Under the pieces are notes generated by a model. That model ran no database searches, was not told where the DNA came from, and worked only from the letters and a program-made list of their open reading frames with translations. A DNA stretch of 64,000 nucleotides from Brachyhypopomus gauderio (Eukaryota; Chordata; Actinopteri; Gymnotiformes; Hypopomidae), in the NCBI RefSeq assembly GCF_052324685.1, contig NC_135225.1, forward strand, positions 11,044,003 through 11,108,002, given 5' to 3'. Shown one piece after another: positions 60,188-64,000 of this stretch; positions within the stretch are counted from its first letter, which is position 1, and each line of letters starts with the position of its first letter. A program made the position numbers and the translations under genes.

Positions 60188-61488
60188 TTGGCCCGAAATC
60201 ATCCTGAAAACCCTGCAACAGAGCTGATCAGAATGTATCCCACAAACAGACAGAGAACATTCAGTGTAAGTGTTCACCATAAGATGCTTTCATGGTTTTC
60301 TAGCTGCAACTTAATAATGATTAAATGACCTTATAACACTAAAGTGCTTTGTTTCTATAAACAGGTGGTGGCAAGAGAGATACTAACACAGTTTCAGGTG
60401 TGGCAGAGGGCATGCTACAGCCGAAATATTGAGTGGGGTCCAATTACCGCAAAGGTTTTATTTTTGTGTATTTTTGTGTTAAATAACAAATTGGTTACTG
60501 ATAATATACATACAAAGGCAATACAGCAATGAATGTGTTTGTGTGCTTTCAGATCATATCTGTGCTACCATATTTGTCTGGAAGGGAGACTGAGGTCATT
60601 GTACGTTGTACAAAAATGCTACACAATCGCAGAGATTACCTTCGAAGGAGGGCCAAGGTAATGCACAATCGGACTCATTAGTGACTACAGTATATGCATG
60701 AATACATATATTGAGCTATCAACTATATACATACATTTCAAGCATAACACATTTCTAATTATTGAACGGAGAATGTCTAACCTGAAAAATTACCCCATGG
60801 GTGCACCAGGTGCTTAGCAGTGCAAAGGTGCAAAGAAGTCTCCTGTACATGAGATTTCAAGGTTAAATTCCCCTTTGCTATCTGGGGATTCATCTGGCTG
60901 TGTTCTCATTAGAAAGAGGTTGTCATTACGTAGCACATCTGCCAGTCAGGTGTTTGCATAGTTCATTGGCAGAGTTCAGTGCTCAGGTTTTTCCTCCAAA
61001 GTTCCACAGTGAGGCTGTGTGGTCAGTTTCCTGCAAGTAGGCAGTGGCAGGGTCCTGGCACACGAGCTGCATGCACACTGTGCCTTGCTTTTCTATTAGT
61101 GGTACGGTCTTGGGACTGGATGCTGCTTAGCTAAGACAGACCCAGTTGAGTGCCTGAAGATTCCCATCCAGGCCAGGCTTTGGTTCTGATCCACGTTCTT
61201 ATACACGTAAACCAAGTACACGCCTGCACAGCTCCAGCTCTGATATTTATTTAGCTGCAACAATATGAATGTTTGTGTAGTTATTTAGCAAATATGCAAA
61301 CTGTCTGGGGGCTGCTGATGTTTGCATGACAAAAAAGTTAATAATATGTTTTATTACATTATTTTGAAATGATCATTTCTGTTCTACCATCTTTATAGGA
61401 TGCATCTTTGGAGAGAAATGCTTTACCTGTGGATCAGAGATATCTTGTTCAACTTCAAAGAGGTGACATTCAACATGTAAACTTGTAA
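60188..61488 (+). CDS. last four exons of an unidentified gene
   Basis: Four exons with clean AG/GT borders, all in phase 0: 60188-60265 (26 codons), 60365-60454 (30), 60553-60657 (35) and 61399-61488 (29 plus stop). They encode 119 residues: a start rich in Asn/Pro/Arg, a central helix (VAREILTQFQVWQRACY), IEWGPITAK, a leucine/arginine helix (RETEVIVRCTKMLHNRRDYLRRRAK) and a polar tail. AATAAA overlaps the stop region (61488-61493), a textbook short 3' UTR. No signal peptide or membrane segment in this part. I do not recognise the family. A first exon with a start codon was not found, so the gene is 5'-incomplete here, or a truncated relic. Splicing evidence is strong and function unknown. 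Confidence 0.6.
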
Positions 61489-61489
61489 A

Positions 61490-62095
61490 TAAAATCTATG
61501 TGTTGTTTTTAGTTTTTGATTCATTTTTGTGGAATCATAGTCTACCACTGAATAAAATTTTATTGTCTGTTAATTTTTTAATTTATTATGGTCAAATAAA
61601 GGCCTATTTAATAATTATTGCCCTCAAGAGTGTAATTAGCACAAAAAAGTGCTTGTCTGATTCAAGTCGTACCACTTTTGACAGCATAGGTAAATGAAGA
61701 TAGGTAGTCATTGTCCATGAGAAGGAAAGTTAAGTCTTTTAAAAATGTATGTATTTGAGCATGAAAAATGTTACTTATGAAGTTGTTAGAAGGAGCAGTG
61801 ATGTGCTTTACTAGATGTAGTTACAGTCACAATACATTTTCACTGAACTCTGACACTGTGTTTTGATGCAACTTTAAATAGTAATTTTAGGCAGTGCTGA
61901 CTTGTAGCTAACTTGCCTATTTGCCTTTGTAGCCAAAACATTTTATTCTAGGAAAAGCAAACGAGAACAGAGCACCCTTCCCACTGACATCTGCTATGCT
62001 ACAGGTCGAATAAAGGACAAGCTACCACCACTTAATAGGGATGTTAATGTTAGCTGAGTCACAATAGTTTAGTCACTACATAAATACAAAAATTC
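61490..62095. other. intergenic, AT-rich
   Basis: No supported exon or repeat. Follows directly after the polyadenylation signal of the preceding gene. Confidence 0.5.
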
Positions 62096-62099
62096 CCCA

Positions 62100-63530
62100 C
62101 TCACCTTCCTCCGGGCAGCCTTTGTCCTTGAAGCTCAGGTCCTCTGAAAGAGGCCTGGGAGCTTTAGGGTCCTCCAGTATATTAGCTGTTTGCAGAACTG
62201 CAGTCTTCTGGGCAGAGATCTAAGATATTGTTCCTGGGATCTATTGGAGCCATTCTCCAAGTTTGGGGTTTATAGACCCTAGTGCTCAGATTACCACAGG
62301 AACCACTGTTGCTTTCAGCTTCCAGACCATTTCTAGCTTCTCTCTCAGCCTTTGGTAGTTCTCAAGCTTTTTGTGTTCCTTGTTCTTGCTGTTGCTATCA
62401 CTTGGGATTGCTACATCTATCACTACAGATTTTGTCAGTCTGTATTTGGAAGTCCCAAATTTATCTTTGCACAGCATGTACGGTCCTGCCTGGTGTGGTA
62501 GATCCCATCCTCTATAGATCTTGTATTCAGAGCTTGTTTGTGTCCTACCATGATTATTGCCTCCATGCTGGTTTTTAACCCAGATACTTTCCTGCCATTA
62601 GTAGGATTTCTTCACATCAGCCACTCTCATTATTTGTTCTCCCAATAGTTCCTCTTCCTCCTCATCCACCTTAGGTTTGTGCTCTCTGGGGTTCTCGCTA
62701 ATCTCACCACTTGGGGTCATCTTCCTGGCAAGCTCCTGGATCTTGGCTAGTGGCTCTGCTGCTCACTAACGTCTTGGCCCCACTCCTTCAACTTGGCGTA
62801 TGTGGGCTGGTTTTGGGACGAAAGCCTCCATGCACTGTGAGGAGTTTCTTTGTCCTGATGTCAGGGGCTTCTATTGGCAAGCTCATTATGCCAGCAGGGA
62901 ATCTGATGAGTGGTAGAGCATAGCAGTTGATGGATGCAAGCAGCCTGGATCTTGTTCTTCCCATTCGGCTGACTTCTCAAGACTTGCCTCACTCTTTGCA
63001 GGCATTTGGCTGTAGCTGTTTTCCTTTTGGCCTGTTTGTGATTCACATTTGCCTGTGGGAGTCCAAGGTTTCTCTACTCAACATCTTCTGTGATACCTTC
63101 AGGTGGTCCCCTCACCCTCAGTTTTAGCCACCTTCCCTCTGTGCCTACTCGTCCAGACATTCCGATTTCATTACTGTATATCCAGATAATGTGGATTAGC
63201 CAGTCGATGCCTTGTTCACTTCTGGCATACAGCTTGATGTCATCCATGTAGAGGAGATGGCGGGTGGTCGCTCCATTCCATAGATGGTATCTATAGCCAT
63301 GATGATTTCAGTGAGGTGGTTCAGACCTATGCAGAACAGCAGTGGGGACAGGGCATTTCCTTGGTAAATCCCATACCTCATGATGACATTTACTATATGC
63401 CTGAGGTGGCCTCTTCCGCAGTGGGAAATGACAACTGTTATGGTGAAATCTGCATTATCATCAAGTTCAGTAATGTCCAATGAGAATTTGATGTGGTGAT
63501 GCAACATCAGTAAACACATTATCGCCATAA
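62100..63530 (-). mobile_element. LINE remnant with restriction-like endonuclease (R4/Dong-like)
   Basis: Minus-strand pieces appear in the right order. YGIYQGNALSPLLFCIGLNHLTEI (reverse transcriptase, 63385-63310) is followed by ATAKCLQRVRQVLRSQ.NGKNK near 63000. At 62430-62290 is SVVIDVAIPSDSNSKNKEHKKLENYQ...MVWKLKATVVPVVI, the PD-(D/E)xK-like endonuclease tail. Then KLGEWLQ, stop, IPGT...QKTAVLQTA near 62260-62180. Frameshifts, stops and an internal deletion show it is inactive; the 5' part is missing. Similar decayed sequence lies at 12470-12740. The clade name rests on remembered motif order. Confidence 0.75.
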
Positions 63531-63918
63531 CCTTTCACATGCTCAAGGTCTCCTTCCATTCTTAAAAGACGCACGCAATACACAGTAACAAATAACACAC
63601 AAGACATTACATTCAAACACTAGCACGTATAGCATAGAAAAGTTGAGTTCAGTTGAGTCTGAACAGTGAGGAGTCATCCCAAACAGACTTTGGTAGTGAT
63701 TTCCATAGTTGGGGAGCAATCACACTAAATGAAAGCTTATGTAAGCTTGAAAGCTTATGTAAAAGATTCATGTGTGTAAACAACCCTGGTCCATATTATG
63801 TATGTATTGTTTGTATATGTTTTGTTATTGTCTCATTATGTTCTATTTTTACCTACTCCCCTTTTGAATAAGGTGGAATCGGTCCAGATCCCGATCAGTC
63901 TGCTTCCCGAGGGGGAGG

Positions 63919-63980
63919 GGCTTTTAAAAGGGTGAAAGAACTGTTTAGTGGCTTTTAAAAGGGTGAAAGAACTGTTTAGT
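63919..63980 (+). repeat. 31-bp direct tandem duplication
   Basis: GGCTTTTAAAAGGGTGAAAG...TTTAGT occurs twice head to tail without change. Confidence 0.9.
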
Positions 63981-64000
63981 GGCAGAATTTTGATTAGGGA

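Overview
The window is a stretch of teleost fish nuclear genome. Genes are split by GT-AG introns, dinucleotide microsatellites are long and common, and fish-type hAT, Tc1/mariner, LTR and LINE elements make up much of the sequence. The species cannot be fixed from sequence alone; an otophysan-type fish is a guess. There are no bacterial genes, CRISPR arrays, rRNA genes or operons.

Layout. 1-3 kb (minus): the first two coding exons of an unidentified gene that runs off the left edge. 3.7-8.7 kb: a degraded Tc1 copy, then a hAT element (8-bp target duplication) that contains a young non-autonomous LTR retrotransposon with two 487-bp LTRs. 9.0-10.1 kb (minus): an intact GPCR, very probably the prostaglandin D2 receptor 2 (ptgdr2/crth2). 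12.4-24.4 kb: a transposon graveyard of two LINE fragments, several LTR elements nested inside one another, a hAT with an inserted LTR, and solo LTRs. 26.6-37.0 kb (plus): a 16-exon vwa7-like gene whose exon 11 carries an apparent 2-bp frameshift in an A5 run and which has a decayed copy of that exon in intron 2. 37.8-40.7 kb: a second hAT, holding a full-length Tc1 transposon with an uninterrupted DDE transposase. 40.7-41.8 kb: a hAT MITE and an RTE-like LINE remnant.

43.2-58.0 kb holds four paralogous C2H2 zinc-finger genes, one on minus and three on plus, with the first two divergent. All four share an unusual helical N-terminal module encoded by exon 1, which always ends in phase 1, followed by acidic linkers with lysine-glutamate motifs and 7, 6, 3 and 5 fingers. 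They are best read as tandemly duplicated sequence-specific nuclear DNA-binding proteins. 60.2-61.5 kb: the last four exons of an unidentified small gene. 62.1-63.5 kb (minus): a LINE remnant with a restriction-like endonuclease tail.

The genes do not form a pathway. ptgdr2 is a membrane receptor, vwa7 a predicted secreted or anchored VWA protein, and the zinc-finger cluster is a local family expansion. No clearly new biological system was found. The most informative items are the shared N-terminal module of the zinc-finger family, the vwa7 frameshift with its ghost exon, the intact Tc1, and the nested LTR elements, one with a six-copy array of CRE-like plus ATGGCGG motifs.
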